From an uncultured Clostridium sp. (lineage in GTDB: Bacteria; Bacillota; Clostridia; TANB77; CAG-508): a stretch of DNA of 21,371 nt. A program made the position numbers and the translations under genes. Shown here one piece after another: positions 13,831 through 20,490 of this stretch; the first letter of the stretch is position 1, and each line of letters opens with the position of its first letter. The stretch spans positions 1-21,371 of the forward strand of contig USJU01000011.1 in NCBI GenBank assembly GCA_900555085.1, read 5' to 3'. The notes under the pieces are model-generated. The model saw only the letters and a list, made by a program, of their open reading frames with translations, was not told the origin of the DNA and ran no database searches.

Positions 13831-14094
13831 TTATTTAATATTAGCTTTTTCCACTATTTCAACTACTCTCCATCTTTTATCTTTAGAAAGTGGTCTTGTT
13901 TCCATAACTTTAACTTTATCTCCAATTTGACAAGCATTTTCTTCGTCATGAGCTTTTAAGTTATATGTTCTTTTAACAATTTTGTTATATGTTTTATGTT
14001 TTACACTTGTTTGAACAGATACTACTACTGTTTTATCCATTTTGTTTGATTTTACTGTACCTATTAAAACTTTACGAAGATTTCTTTCTTCCAT
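13831..14094 (-). CDS. rpsQ: 30S ribosomal protein S17
   Basis: S17 is an OB-fold primary 16S rRNA binder. The 87-residue protein has the conserved LIGTVKSNKMDKTVVVSVQT (about residues 10-29), the KRTYNLKAHDE loop, and the C-terminal GDKVKVMETRPLSKDKRWRV with VEIVEKA. AAGGAGG precedes the ATG. The spacer between it and rpmC holds a heptad-repeat hairpin. Confidence 0.98.
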   Translation of the reverse strand: MEERNLRKVLIGTVKSNKMDKTVVVSVQTSVKHKTYNKIVKRTYNLKAHDEENACQIGDKVKVMETRPLSKDKRWRVVEIVEKANIK

Positions 14095-14118
14095 CTATTA
14101 AATCCTCCTTTTTTCGAT

Positions 14119-14179
14119 ATTGGATGTTGGATGTTAGATGTTGGAAAATTCTTTAAATTCTAACTTCTAACTTCTAACT
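14119..14179. repeat. Heptad-repeat hairpin, copy 3 (rpmC-rpsQ spacer)
   Basis: The plus strand has TTGGATGTTGGATGTTAGAT and one more unit at 14120-14146, a short A+T loop, then three CTTCTAA units to 14178. It is the most regular copy; the arms pair with a T-T mismatch every seventh base. Confidence 0.85.
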
Positions 14180-14181
14180 TT

Positions 14182-14385
14182 TTATTTTACTTCTTCAGCC
14201 AATCTTCTTTCTGTTAAAACTGTATTTATTTTAGCTATATCTCTTTTTACTTCTTTAATTCTGCTTGGATTATCTAACCCATTTGTAGCTAAACTAAATC
14301 TTAATTTGAATAATTCTGTTTTTAATTCAGATAATTCTTTTTCTAGATCTGGTGAAGACATTTCTCTAATTTTATTAATCTTCAT
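14182..14385 (-). CDS. rpmC: 50S ribosomal protein L29
   Basis: L29 is a two-helix protein near the tunnel exit, where trigger factor and SRP dock. From the ATG at 14385 it has 67 residues, MKINKIREMSSPDLEKELSE onward, with the family LKTELFKLRFSLATNGLDNPSRIKEVKRDIAKINTVL core (residues 21-57). A start seven codons upstream is possible but AAGGTGG lies at the right distance from 14385. The gene overlaps the end of rplP by 11 nt, so translation is probably coupled. Confidence 0.97.
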   Translation of the reverse strand: MKINKIREMSSPDLEKELSELKTELFKLRFSLATNGLDNPSRIKEVKRDIAKINTVLTERRLAEEVK

Positions 14386-14818
14386 TGCTATCACCCACCT
14401 TATCATCAGATTCTTTAACTATAAATTTAGATTTTACAGATAATTTATTCATTGCTAGTCTCATAGCTTCTCTAGCTGTTTCTTCTGGTACACCAGCAAG
14501 TTCGAACATTACTCTTCCTGGTTTAACAACTGCTACCCAAGCTTCTACAGCTCCTTTACCTTTACCCATACGAGTTTCAGCTGGTTTTTTAGTAATTGGT
14601 TTGTCTGGGAATATTTTAATCCAAACTTTACCACCTCTTTTTATATAACGAGTCATAGCAATACGGGCAGCTTCTATTTGATTTCCTGTAATTAATCCTG
14701 CTTCTACAGCTTGTATTCCATATTCTCCATCAGTAACTTTATTACCTCTTGTAGCTTTACCTCTGTTTCTACCTTTTTGCATTTTTCTATATTTAGTTCT
14801 TTTTGGCATTAATGGCAT
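14375..14818 (-). CDS. rplP: 50S ribosomal protein L16
   Basis: L16 helps form the A-site region and organise 23S rRNA late in assembly. The 147-residue protein begins MPLMPKRTKYRKMQKGRNRG and shows FPDKPITKKPAETRMGKGKG (about residues 70-89), VEAWVAVVKPGRVMFELAGV and the end KLSVKSKFI. About seven more acidic residues follow (KVGDSNED). The first ATG overlaps the rpsC stop codon as TAATG and has GGAGGAG at good spacing, so rpsC, rplP and rpmC form a tightly coupled set. Confidence 0.98.
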   Translation of the reverse strand: MPLMPKRTKYRKMQKGRNRGKATRGNKVTDGEYGIQAVEAGLITGNQIEAARIAMTRYIKRGGKVWIKIFPDKPITKKPAETRMGKGKGAVEAWVAVVKPGRVMFELAGVPEETAREAMRLAMNKLSVKSKFIVKESDDKVGDSNED

Positions 14819-15474
14819 TACTCAACTCCTCCTTCCTTTTTCTTTGTTGGAAGAACTTCTCCTTTATAAATCCAAACTTTTACACCGATTTTTCCATATG
14901 TTGTATCTGCTTCTGCAAATCCATAATCAATATCAGCTCTTAATGTTTGAAGTGGTATTGTACCTTCTTTATAGAATTCAGTTCTAGCCATGTCTGCTCC
15001 ACCTAATCTTCCAGATACTGCAGTTTTAATTCCTAAAGCACCTGCTTTCATAGTTTTTTGCATACATTGTTTCATAGCTCTTCTGAATGAAATTCTTCTT
15101 TCTAGTTGTCCAGCGATATTTTCTGCAACTAATTGTGCATTTGTATCAATATCTTTAACCTCAACTATATTTAAATTAACATCTTTGTTAATCATTTTTT
15201 GTAAATCTGCTTTTATACTTTCAGCTCCAGCTCCACCTTTTCCTATTACTATTCCTGGTTTTGCTGTGAATACATTTACTTTAACAAATTTTGGTGTTCT
15301 TTCTATTTCTATTTTAGAAATTCCGCTTGCATATAATTTTTTCTTAAGCATTTTACGTATGTTGTAATCTTCTACTAAATAGTTGCTATAATCTTTTGAA
15401 TTTGCATACCATTTAGAATCCCAATCTTTTATAACACCTACTCTAACTCCATGTGGATTTACTTTTTGTCCCAT
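14818..15474 (-). CDS. rpsC: 30S ribosomal protein S3
   Basis: S3 lies at the mRNA entry pore of the 30S head and has helicase-related function with S4 and S5. The 218-residue protein begins MGQKVNPHGVRVGVIKDWDS. The KH domain carries GIVIGKGGAGAE at residues 74-85, and the C-terminal domain has MKAGALGIKTAVSGRLGGAD, RTEFYKEGTIPLQTLRADID and the YGKIGVKVWIYKGE end. AAGGAG precedes the ATG. It shares one base with rplP. Confidence 0.98.
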   Translation of the reverse strand: MGQKVNPHGVRVGVIKDWDSKWYANSKDYSNYLVEDYNIRKMLKKKLYASGISKIEIERTPKFVKVNVFTAKPGIVIGKGGAGAESIKADLQKMINKDVNLNIVEVKDIDTNAQLVAENIAGQLERRISFRRAMKQCMQKTMKAGALGIKTAVSGRLGGADMARTEFYKEGTIPLQTLRADIDYGFAEADTTYGKIGVKVWIYKGEVLPTKKKEGGVE

Positions 15475-15489
15475 GTTATATTCTCCTTT

Positions 15490-15840
15490 CTACTTATCGA
15501 TTTCTCTTAAAACGATAGTTATATGACTTGTTCTTTTTCTAATTCTAACTGCTGAACCTTTAGCTGCTGGTCTAATTCTTTTTAATGTAGGACCTTGGTT
15601 AGCATAGATTTCAGATATATATAATTTTTCATGGCTCATTCCATGATTGTTTTCAGCATTTGCAATAGCTGATTTTAATAATTTTTCTAATATTTCTGTT
15701 GATGCTTTAGGTGTAAATTTCATTATTGCTAAAGCTTCATCAACATTTTTTCCTCTTACTAAATCTGCTACGATTTTAACTTTTCTTGCTGAAATTCTAG
15801 CATATTTTAGTTCTGCTCTTGCTTCTTGGATTCCTTCCAC
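15490..15840 (-). CDS. rplV: 50S ribosomal protein L22
   Basis: L22 contacts all 23S rRNA domains and its beta-hairpin lines the exit tunnel, where macrolide-resistance changes can occur. The 116-residue protein contains ARISARKVKIVADLVRGKNV (about residues 15-34), LLKSAIANAENNHGMSHEKL and the C-terminal hairpin GPTLKRIRPAAKGSAVRIRK with RTSHITIVL. The start codon is GTG, preceded by AAAGGAGGG. Length is standard and no tunnel-loop duplication is visible. Confidence 0.97.
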   Translation of the reverse strand: MEGIQEARAELKYARISARKVKIVADLVRGKNVDEALAIMKFTPKASTEILEKLLKSAIANAENNHGMSHEKLYISEIYANQGPTLKRIRPAAKGSAVRIRKRTSHITIVLREIDK

Positions 15841-15905
15841 TTGTTTTCCCTCCTTTAGTTATGTTAGATTAAATTCTCATTTAATTTTTAACATTTATTT
15901 TCTCT

Positions 15906-16187
15906 TTATTTTTTAACTTTAGAAGTTTTATCTCCTGCATGACCTTTATATGTTCTTGTAGGAGCAAATTCACCTAATTTATGTCCTATCATTTCTTCTG
16001 AAATATAAACTGGTACATGTTTTCTACCATCATGAACAGCAATTGTGTGTCCAATCATTTGTGGATATATAGTAGAAGCTCTTGACCATGTTTTTAAAAC
16101 TTCTTTTTCTCCACTTTCGTTCATAGCTTCAATTCTTTTTAAAAGTTTTTCTTGAACGAAAGGTTTCTTTTTGCTTGATCTTGACAT
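15906..16187 (-). CDS. rpsS: 30S ribosomal protein S19
   Basis: S19 forms a complex with S13 in the 30S head. The 93-residue protein begins MSRSSKKKPFVQEKLLKRIE and has TWSRASTIYPQMIGHTIAVH (about residues 33-52), the conserved DGRKHVPVYISEEMIGHKLG and the EFAPTRTYKGHAGDK end. AAGGAGG precedes the ATG. A heptad-repeat hairpin separates it from rplB. Confidence 0.98.
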   Translation of the reverse strand: MSRSSKKKPFVQEKLLKRIEAMNESGEKEVLKTWSRASTIYPQMIGHTIAVHDGRKHVPVYISEEMIGHKLGEFAPTRTYKGHAGDKTSKVKK

Positions 16188-16214
16188 ATAGATATGTCCT
16201 CCTTTCTTACCACA

Positions 16215-16298
16215 AGATGTTAGATGTTAGATGTTGGATGTTTGACGTTAAAAATTATAAATATTAACAAACTTCCAATTTCCAACTTCCAACCTCTA
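16215..16298. repeat. Heptad-repeat hairpin, copy 4 (rplB-rpsS spacer)
   Basis: The plus strand has AGATGTTAGATGTTAGATGT and further units at 16215-16250, an A+T-rich loop, and CTTCCAA-type units from about 16271 to 16298, reaching the rplB stop codon. It is the longest copy. Confidence 0.8.
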
Positions 16299-17123
16299 TT
16301 TTCTTCTCTTAACAATAAATTTGTTAGATAATTTCTTTTTATTTCTTGTTTTATATCCTAGAGCTGGTTTACCCCAAGGTGTCATTGGTCCTGCGTGTCC
16401 AACTGGAGCTCTACCTTCACCACCACCATGTGGGTGATCTACTGGGTTCATAACAGAACCTCTAACTGTTGGTCTAATACCCATATGTCTTTTTCTACCA
16501 GCTTTACCAATTTTCATAGTATCGTGGTCTGTATTTCCAACTGTTCCTATTGTAGCTCTACATTTTGTTAATATTAATCTCATTTCTCCTGAAGGTAATC
16601 TAACATGTGAATATTTTCCTTCTTTAGCCATAAGTTGTGCAGATTGACCAGCACTTCTTACTAATTTTCCACCTTGACCTGGATTTAATTCTATATTGTG
16701 AATCATAGTACCAACTGGAATGCTTTCTATTGGCATACAGTTTCCTGGTTTGATATCAGCTTTTTGTCCAGATACAACTTTATCTCCATCTGTTAATCCA
16801 ACTGGAGCTAAAATATAAGCTTTTTCTCCATCTTCATATTGAATTAATGCGATATTTGCACTTCTGTTTGGATCGTATTCGATTCCTATAACAGTTGCTG
16901 TCATATCGTCTTTTCTTCTTTTAAAATCTATTATTCTGTATTTTTGTCTGTTTCCTCCACCTTGATGTCTAACTGTTATTCTACCATAGTTGTTTCTTCC
17001 TGCATTTTCTTTTTTCTTTGCTAATAAAGATTTTTCAGGAGTTTTTTTAGTGATTTCATCAAATGTAGAAACAGTCATATTTCTTCTTGATGGTGTGTAT
17101 GGATTAAAATGTTTCATTCCCAT
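16296..17123 (-). CDS. rplB: 50S ribosomal protein L2
   Basis: L2 is needed for subunit joining and peptidyl-transferase function. The 275-residue protein begins MGMKHFNPYTPSRRNMTVST. It shows GRITVRHQGGGNRQKYRIID (about residues 47-66), the RNA-binding core with GDKVVSGQKADIKPGNCMPI, GTMIHNIELNPGQGGKLVRS, and the most conserved C-terminal block VMNPVDHPHGGGEGRAPVGH (about 225-244), including the histidine-glycine stretch near the peptidyl-transferase centre. AAGGAG lies about eight bases before the ATG. The 528-nt gap upstream to rplW is abnormal and holds the orphan ORF and two long palindromes. Confidence 0.98.
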   Translation of the reverse strand: MGMKHFNPYTPSRRNMTVSTFDEITKKTPEKSLLAKKKENAGRNNYGRITVRHQGGGNRQKYRIIDFKRRKDDMTATVIGIEYDPNRSANIALIQYEDGEKAYILAPVGLTDGDKVVSGQKADIKPGNCMPIESIPVGTMIHNIELNPGQGGKLVRSAGQSAQLMAKEGKYSHVRLPSGEMRLILTKCRATIGTVGNTDHDTMKIGKAGRKRHMGIRPTVRGSVMNPVDHPHGGGEGRAPVGHAGPMTPWGKPALGYKTRNKKKLSNKFIVKRRK

Positions 17124-17139
17124 AATTTTTCTCCTTCTC

Positions 17140-17259
17140 GAAACAATGAAAACCTTCGCATTGCGTTGTCAAATTTCATTCAAAATGTCCTCGACGTACC
17201 AACGTACGACTGCGGATTTTGAATTCATTTTCCTAGCACTGCTCGCTTTTGCTTGTTTC
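17140..17259. repeat. Long imperfect palindrome between the orphan ORF and rplB
   Basis: Outer arms GAAACAA / TTGTTTC enclose partly paired bases (CTTCGCATTGC with GCACTGCTCGC), then TTTCATTCAAAAT / ATTTTGAATTCATTTT, and a closing GACGTAC / GTACGAC hairpin. It spans about 120 nt and starts one base after the stop codon of the orphan ORF. It is more G+C rich than the surrounding spacers, and no T run follows. Confidence 0.8.
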
Positions 17260-17260
17260 T

Positions 17261-17500
17261 CTACATTTTATTTATATATTTACGGTTTTCTTTTCCTGCC
17301 CCGCATAAGCAGATATTCTTTATTCTCCGGGTTCTTTCCCGATAATCTTGTGTTTTTATTAAAGAATAGTCTGAATTTTCTAAAGCTTTTTTAGTTTCTC
17401 TTGTTTTATCAAATGTTTCTGGTTTTTTCATTTTTAGATTAACCATCCCATCTAATGGACATTTATATTTTTCTCTAAATTGCTTATTAGCTTTATTCAT
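17261..17500 (-). CDS. Unrecognised 79-residue ORF inserted between rplW and rplB
   Basis: I do not recognise this protein, and no gene normally lies here. It is small and basic, with Cys14 (KYKCPLDGM) and Cys64/Cys66 (NICLCGAGKEN) but no full metal motif, and no membrane segment. The ATG has AGGAG (17508-17512) seven bases upstream, so translation is plausible. The last third uses codons that are rare in the neighbouring genes: two CGG, one ACC, one GGG and one CGT, in an operon that prefers AGA, ACA and GGA. A long imperfect palindrome lies on each side, within one base of the stop and about 30 bases before the start. This suggests either a mobile cassette with a small gene or a repeat-derived ORF that acquired an RBS. 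A truncated remnant of a larger gene is also possible. Confidence 0.5.
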   Translation of the reverse strand: MNKANKQFREKYKCPLDGMVNLKMKKPETFDKTRETKKALENSDYSLIKTQDYRERTRRIKNICLCGAGKENRKYINKM

Positions 17501-17528
17501 TTTTATTCTCCTATTTTATCTAGTTTTT

Positions 17529-17650
17529 CTAGGAATTAGAAGCGAGTATAACAAGGCAACCGAGTTTAAAATTTTCGAGGCGTGCTTATTGCACGTTGAC
17601 AAAATTTTAAATGATGGTTAACGAAGTTAGGCGACGCTTATAATTTCTAG
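17529..17650. repeat. Long imperfect palindrome between rplW and the orphan ORF
   Basis: Outer arms CTAGGAATTAGAAGCG / CGCTTATAATTTCTAG match at 14 of 16 positions. Inner arms TTTAAAATTTT / AAAATTTTAAA and CGTGC-TTATT-GCACG are paired, with a less well paired middle. It spans about 122 nt and starts two bases after the rplW stop codon. It lacks a following T run. Confidence 0.85.
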
Positions 17651-17651
17651 G

Positions 17652-17999
17652 TTAAGCTCCCATGAATTCATCAATAGAATCTTTATACTTCTTAGAAACT
17701 TTAACTTCTTTTCCACCTTTACTTAAGTAAGATGAATCTGTAGGATTTGTATCTATAGTAACTATAGCTTTTTTCCAGTCAGATGTTCTTCCAACATGAA
17801 CTCCTACTCTTTTTTGTTTTCCTTTAACTGTCATTGTGTTTACTTTTAATACTTTTACGTTGAATAATTTTTCAACTGCTTTTGCTATTTCAACTTTTGT
17901 TGCTTTTTTGTTTACTTCAAAAGTGTACTTTCCTTCTTGTAATCCATCGTTGCTTTTTTCAGTAACTATTGGTCTTACTATTATTTCTTCTGCTATCAT
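17652..17999 (-). CDS. rplW: 50S ribosomal protein L23, C-terminally extended
   Basis: L23 surrounds the tunnel exit and is the docking site for trigger factor and SRP. The 115-residue protein begins with IIVRPIVTEKS (about residues 5-15), continues KYTFEVNKKATKVEIAKAVE, the LFNVKVLKVNTMTVKGKQKR loop and RTSDWKKAIVTI. Many L23 proteins end soon after this; here about 20-25 further residues follow (NPTDSSYLSKGGKEVKVSKK to EFMGA). The start directly abuts the rplD stop codon, with GAGGAGGTG inside the end of rplD, so translation is probably coupled. Confidence 0.97.
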   Translation of the reverse strand: MIAEEIIVRPIVTEKSNDGLQEGKYTFEVNKKATKVEIAKAVEKLFNVKVLKVNTMTVKGKQKRVGVHVGRTSDWKKAIVTIDTNPTDSSYLSKGGKEVKVSKKYKDSIDEFMGA

Positions 18000-18623
18000 C
18001 TATACGTACACCTCCTCTAATTTTTTAACAGTATCTAGAGTAACTACTAATTTGTTGTATTTTAATAAATCATATACATTTATTGTATTTACTAATGTAG
18101 TTTTAACTCCTTCAATGTTTCTTGCTGATTTTTGAACGTTTTCATTTTTTTCTGATAACATTATTAATGTTTTTCCTGTAACTTTTAGGCTATCTAATGC
18201 TGCCACCATTGTTTTTGTTTTTATTTCTTTAACATCCATTTTATCAACAACTACTAAATTGTTTTCTAATACTTTTGAACTTAAGATAGATTTTATAGCT
18301 AATCTTCTTTCTTTTTTATTAACAGTATATTTGTATGAACGAGGTTTTGGACCTAACGCTATACCACCTTTTATCCATTGTGGTGCACGTATACTTCCTT
18401 GTCTTGCTCTACCTGTTCCTTTTTGTCTCCATGGTTTTCTTCCACCACCACGTACTTCTGCTCTTGTTTTTGTATTTTGTGTACCTTGTCTTTGGTTAGC
18501 TAAATAGTTAACTAATACGCTATGTACAATTGCTTCGTTTGGTTCAATTCCAAAAACAGCTTCATTTAATTCTACATCGCTAACTTTTTTACCTTGCATA
18601 TTATATACATCTATTTTAGGCAT
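18000..18623 (-). CDS. rplD: 50S ribosomal protein L4
   Basis: L4 has a globular part on the subunit surface and a long loop lining the exit tunnel; in E. coli it represses the S10 operon. The 207-residue protein starts PKIDVYNMQGKKVSDVELNE. The tunnel loop is TRAEVRGGGRKPWRQKGTGR followed by ARQGSIRAPQWIKGG (about residues 54-88), and the globular domain includes ALDSLKVTGKTLIMLSEKN and VNTINVYDLLKYNKLVVTLD. GGAGGGAG precedes the ATG. It is a candidate regulator of the long rpsJ leader, by analogy only. Confidence 0.98.
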   Translation of the reverse strand: MPKIDVYNMQGKKVSDVELNEAVFGIEPNEAIVHSVLVNYLANQRQGTQNTKTRAEVRGGGRKPWRQKGTGRARQGSIRAPQWIKGGIALGPKPRSYKYTVNKKERRLAIKSILSSKVLENNLVVVDKMDVKEIKTKTMVAALDSLKVTGKTLIMLSEKNENVQKSARNIEGVKTTLVNTINVYDLLKYNKLVVTLDTVKKLEEVYV

Positions 18624-18637
18624 TCCTTTCTCCCTCC

Positions 18638-19267
18638 TTACGCTTTAACACTTGTTTTTATTTTTAAGATAGCACCTTTTGGTCCTGGTACACTACCTTT
18701 TACTAATATTACATTTTTATCTAAGTCAACTCTTACAACTTCTAAGTTTTGAATTGTAACAGTTTGAACTCCCATGTGTCCTGGTAATTTTTTACCTTTA
18801 AATACTCTACCTGGTGTAGATGTTGATCCCATTGAACCTGGTCTTCTATGATACATAGAACCATGTCCCATAGGTCCTCTGTGTTGTCCATGTCTTTTAA
18901 TAACACCTTGGAATCCTTTTCCTTTTGTTGTTCCTTGAATGTCTACTTTTTCTCCTGCTTCAAAAACATCTGCTTTTAATTCGTCTCCAACTTTAAAGTT
19001 TGAAACATCATCTAATCTAAATTCTCTTAAATGTTTTTTAGGTTCTAGATTTGTTTTTGCAAAATGTCCTTGAATTGGTTTTATAACTTTCTTTAATTTT
19101 ATATCTCCGAAACCTAATTGTACTGCATCGTAACCATCTGTTTCAACAGTTTTTACTTGTGCAACTGTACAAGGTCCAGCTTCTATTGCTGTTACTGGAA
19201 TAACTTTTCCTGCTTCATCAAATATTTGTGTCATTCCAACTTTTTTTCCTATTAATCCTTTTTTCAT
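18638..19267 (-). CDS. rplC: 50S ribosomal protein L3
   Basis: L3 starts 50S assembly and its extension reaches the peptidyl-transferase centre. The 209-residue protein begins MKKGLIGKKVGMTQIFDEAG and has VIPVTAIEAGPCTVAQVKTV, GTTKGKGFQGVIKRHGQHRG (about residues 111-130), with the Gln in HGQHRG that is methylated in E. coli, SMYHRRPGSMGSTSTPGRVF and KGKKLPGHMGVQTVTIQNL. AGGAGG precedes the ATG. The 118-nt spacer to rpsJ holds two hairpins. Confidence 0.98.
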   Translation of the reverse strand: MKKGLIGKKVGMTQIFDEAGKVIPVTAIEAGPCTVAQVKTVETDGYDAVQLGFGDIKLKKVIKPIQGHFAKTNLEPKKHLREFRLDDVSNFKVGDELKADVFEAGEKVDIQGTTKGKGFQGVIKRHGQHRGPMGHGSMYHRRPGSMGSTSTPGRVFKGKKLPGHMGVQTVTIQNLEVVRVDLDKNVILVKGSVPGPKGAILKIKTSVKA

Positions 19268-19289
19268 ATTTCTTTCCTCCTAACTATTG

Positions 19290-19360
19290 GCTACTAAATA
19301 AATGAAAAACTTTATTAAAGTAGCATGGTTTTTTGAGTTTTTTCTTCTATATTATAGAAG
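19290..19360 (-). other. Two hairpins in the rpsJ-rplC spacer
   Basis: In the transcript the first is CTTCTAT-AAT-ATAGAAG (19344-19360), followed by A-rich sequence. The second has an outer GCTACT / AGTAGC stem and an inner AATAAA / TTTATT stem (19290-19324), ending just upstream of the rplC RBS. Neither has a terminator T run. They could tune rplC translation or transcript processing. Confidence 0.5.
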
Positions 19361-19385
19361 CAATTTTTTTATAGTAAGCTCTAAA

Positions 19386-19715
19386 CTATAATTTGATTTC
19401 TATTTCAACACCAGCTGGTAATTCTAATTTCATTAATGTATCAACTGTTTTTTGTGTTGGGTAAAGAATATCTATAACTCTTTTATGTGTTCTCATTTCA
19501 AATTGTTCTCTTGAATCTTTGTATTTGTGAGGACAACGTAAAATTGTTACAACTTCTTTTTGTGTTGGTAGTGGAATAGGACCTGAAACTTTAGCTCCTG
19601 TACCTTTAGCAGTATCTACTATTTTTTCAGCAGACTGATCTAAAACTACGTGATCATAAGCTTTTAATCTTATTCTTATTTTCTCACTTCCTACCATTTG
19701 TTTTGTTGTTGCCAT
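19386..19715 (-). CDS. rpsJ: 30S ribosomal protein S10
   Basis: S10 is in the 30S head and is also the NusE antitermination factor. The 109-residue protein has the conserved KIRIRLKAYDHVVLDQSAEK (residues 12-31), GAKVSGPIPLPTQKEV, the loop CPHKYKDSREQFEMRTHKRV (61-80) and DILYPTQKTVDTLMKLELPA. It carries about six extra residues at the N-terminus compared with the usual start near MVGSEKIRI, but AAGGAGGG is placed for the first ATG. It is the first gene of the operon, with a 310-nt structured leader and a consensus promoter upstream. Confidence 0.98.
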   Translation of the reverse strand: MATTKQMVGSEKIRIRLKAYDHVVLDQSAEKIVDTAKGTGAKVSGPIPLPTQKEVVTILRCPHKYKDSREQFEMRTHKRVIDILYPTQKTVDTLMKLELPAGVEIEIKL

Positions 19716-20027
19716 AGTAATTTTCCCTCCTTAAAATATAATTTTACCTAGGCAAGTTCAAACGCACCCTGGTGTTTCGTAAAACTCCAATATAAAAACC
19801 CAAGTTTTGCATGTTTTTTTCTTGGGATAAGTGCTTAATTGTTTTTATATACAACTAAATTTATATTTAATTGTATCTTTTATTTCTATAAAACATAAAA
19901 ATTTTATAAGAATTAAAAGAACTTACCGCCCGGTCTAAGCCAAGACATACTCCATAGAAGTTCCCTCCAAAGTCTTACATCCGTAGTACTTTGTAGCCAC
20001 ATTCTACTTCAACGCTAAAACTCATGC
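19716..20027 (-). promoter_or_regulatory. Structured 5' leader of the S10 operon, candidate regulatory RNA
   Basis: The transcript is predicted to begin near 20027, leaving about 310 nt before rpsJ. The 5' third (about 19920-20010) is much more G+C rich than other spacers and folds locally, for example CTACAAAGT paired with ACTTTGGAG (one mismatch). A perfect-looking 11-bp hairpin with ATAA loop lies at 19850-19875, a terminator-like hairpin at 19794-19826, and a UACG-capped hairpin (GGAGTTT/AAACACC with one mismatch) at 19771-19788. This layout resembles ribosomal-protein autoregulatory leaders. I cannot name the family or the binding protein. Confidence 0.6.
19794..19826 (-). terminator. 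Possible attenuator hairpin in the rpsJ leader
   Basis: On the minus strand CCCAAG and CTTGGG form a 6-bp stem with a 16-nt A-rich loop, followed by five T. It lies about 80 nt before the rpsJ start codon, so it would have to be read through or conditionally formed for the operon to be expressed. Confidence 0.5.
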
Positions 20028-20033
20028 CTAATT

Positions 20034-20062
20034 ATTATACAATGCTTTGCGCCGTAAGTCAA
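20034..20062 (-). promoter_or_regulatory. Sigma-A promoter of the S10-spc-alpha superoperon
   Basis: On the minus strand TTGACT (20057-20062) and a perfect TATAAT (20034-20039) are separated by exactly 17 nt. The spacer is unusually G+C rich (TACGGCGCAAAGCATTG). Transcription would start near 20027. Confidence 0.9.
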
Positions 20063-20128
20063 TACTTATTTGATAAAAAAATCACAAAAGAATTTTCAAA
20101 ATATTTTTTTATTTTTTTTGCAAAATAA

Positions 20129-20156
20129 TTGATTTTTCGTTTTTTTTTGATATAAT
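20129..20156 (+). promoter_or_regulatory. Promoter of the 92-residue orphan gene
   Basis: TTGATT (20129-20134) and a perfect TATAAT (20151-20156) are 16 nt apart. The spacer is nearly all T. It is divergent from the S10 operon promoter, with about 65 bp between the two -35 boxes. Transcription would start near 20163, giving a leader of about 48 nt containing a small GGT-TTGT-ACC palindrome. Confidence 0.75.
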
Positions 20157-20210
20157 GTTTTCAAATAATTGGTTTGTACCAAAGAATAATTTTTTAAGGA
20201 GGCTATTTAT

Positions 20211-20489
20211 ATGGCAAGAACAGCAGGATCTAAAAATTCAAAAAGCACAACAAAAACAACAGTTACAGGAATTATAACAGAAGAACCAAAAGTTAATGTT
20301 TGTCAAAACATTATTGTTTCTAAGGAAAAATCATCTGATTTCTTAGGATACTTTGGTAATACTCCTGTATTAAATGAATGCGTTATCAATAGAGTTATAG
20401 ATAGTGGAAACTATAATATCTTTTATTTTGGTAATGTATCTGAAGACCAACAAAACGAATTAAAAAACAATTCAACATTATGGCTATAA
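20211..20489 (+). CDS. Unrecognised 92-residue protein
   Basis: I do not recognise this gene. It is well supported as real: promoter, AAGGAGG eight bases before the ATG, and a strong terminator starting at the stop codon. The first 25 residues (ARTAGSKNSKSTTKTTVTG) are basic and rich in Ser, Thr and Lys, and probably disordered. The rest has Cys31 and Cys57 and mixed strand-like segments (NIIVSKEKSSDFLGYFGN, NIFYFGNVSEDQQNE). There is no signal peptide or membrane helix. It is transcribed away from the ribosomal operon. Its function cannot be inferred; a small nucleic-acid-binding protein is possible from the basic start, but that is speculation. Confidence 0.75.
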   Translation: MARTAGSKNSKSTTKTTVTGIITEEPKVNVCQNIIVSKEKSSDFLGYFGNTPVLNECVINRVIDSGNYNIFYFGNVSEDQQNELKNNSTLWL

Positions 20490-20490
20490 A

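Noticed and set aside
9953..16298. Heptad-repeat spacers as a CRISPR array
   Set aside because: The units are 7 nt, back to back and arranged as inverted arms; there are no spacers of constant length and no cas genes.
16990..17394. Plus-strand open frame of 134 codons across the rplB start and the orphan ORF
   Set aside because: It runs through the antisense of rplB, a palindrome and the orphan ORF; no RBS was seen and the frame is likely accidental.
19920..20010. G+C-rich part of the rpsJ leader as a tRNA or 5S rRNA gene
   Set aside because: No cloverleaf, TTC loop or CCA-adjacent acceptor stem was found, and the length and position fit a leader instead.
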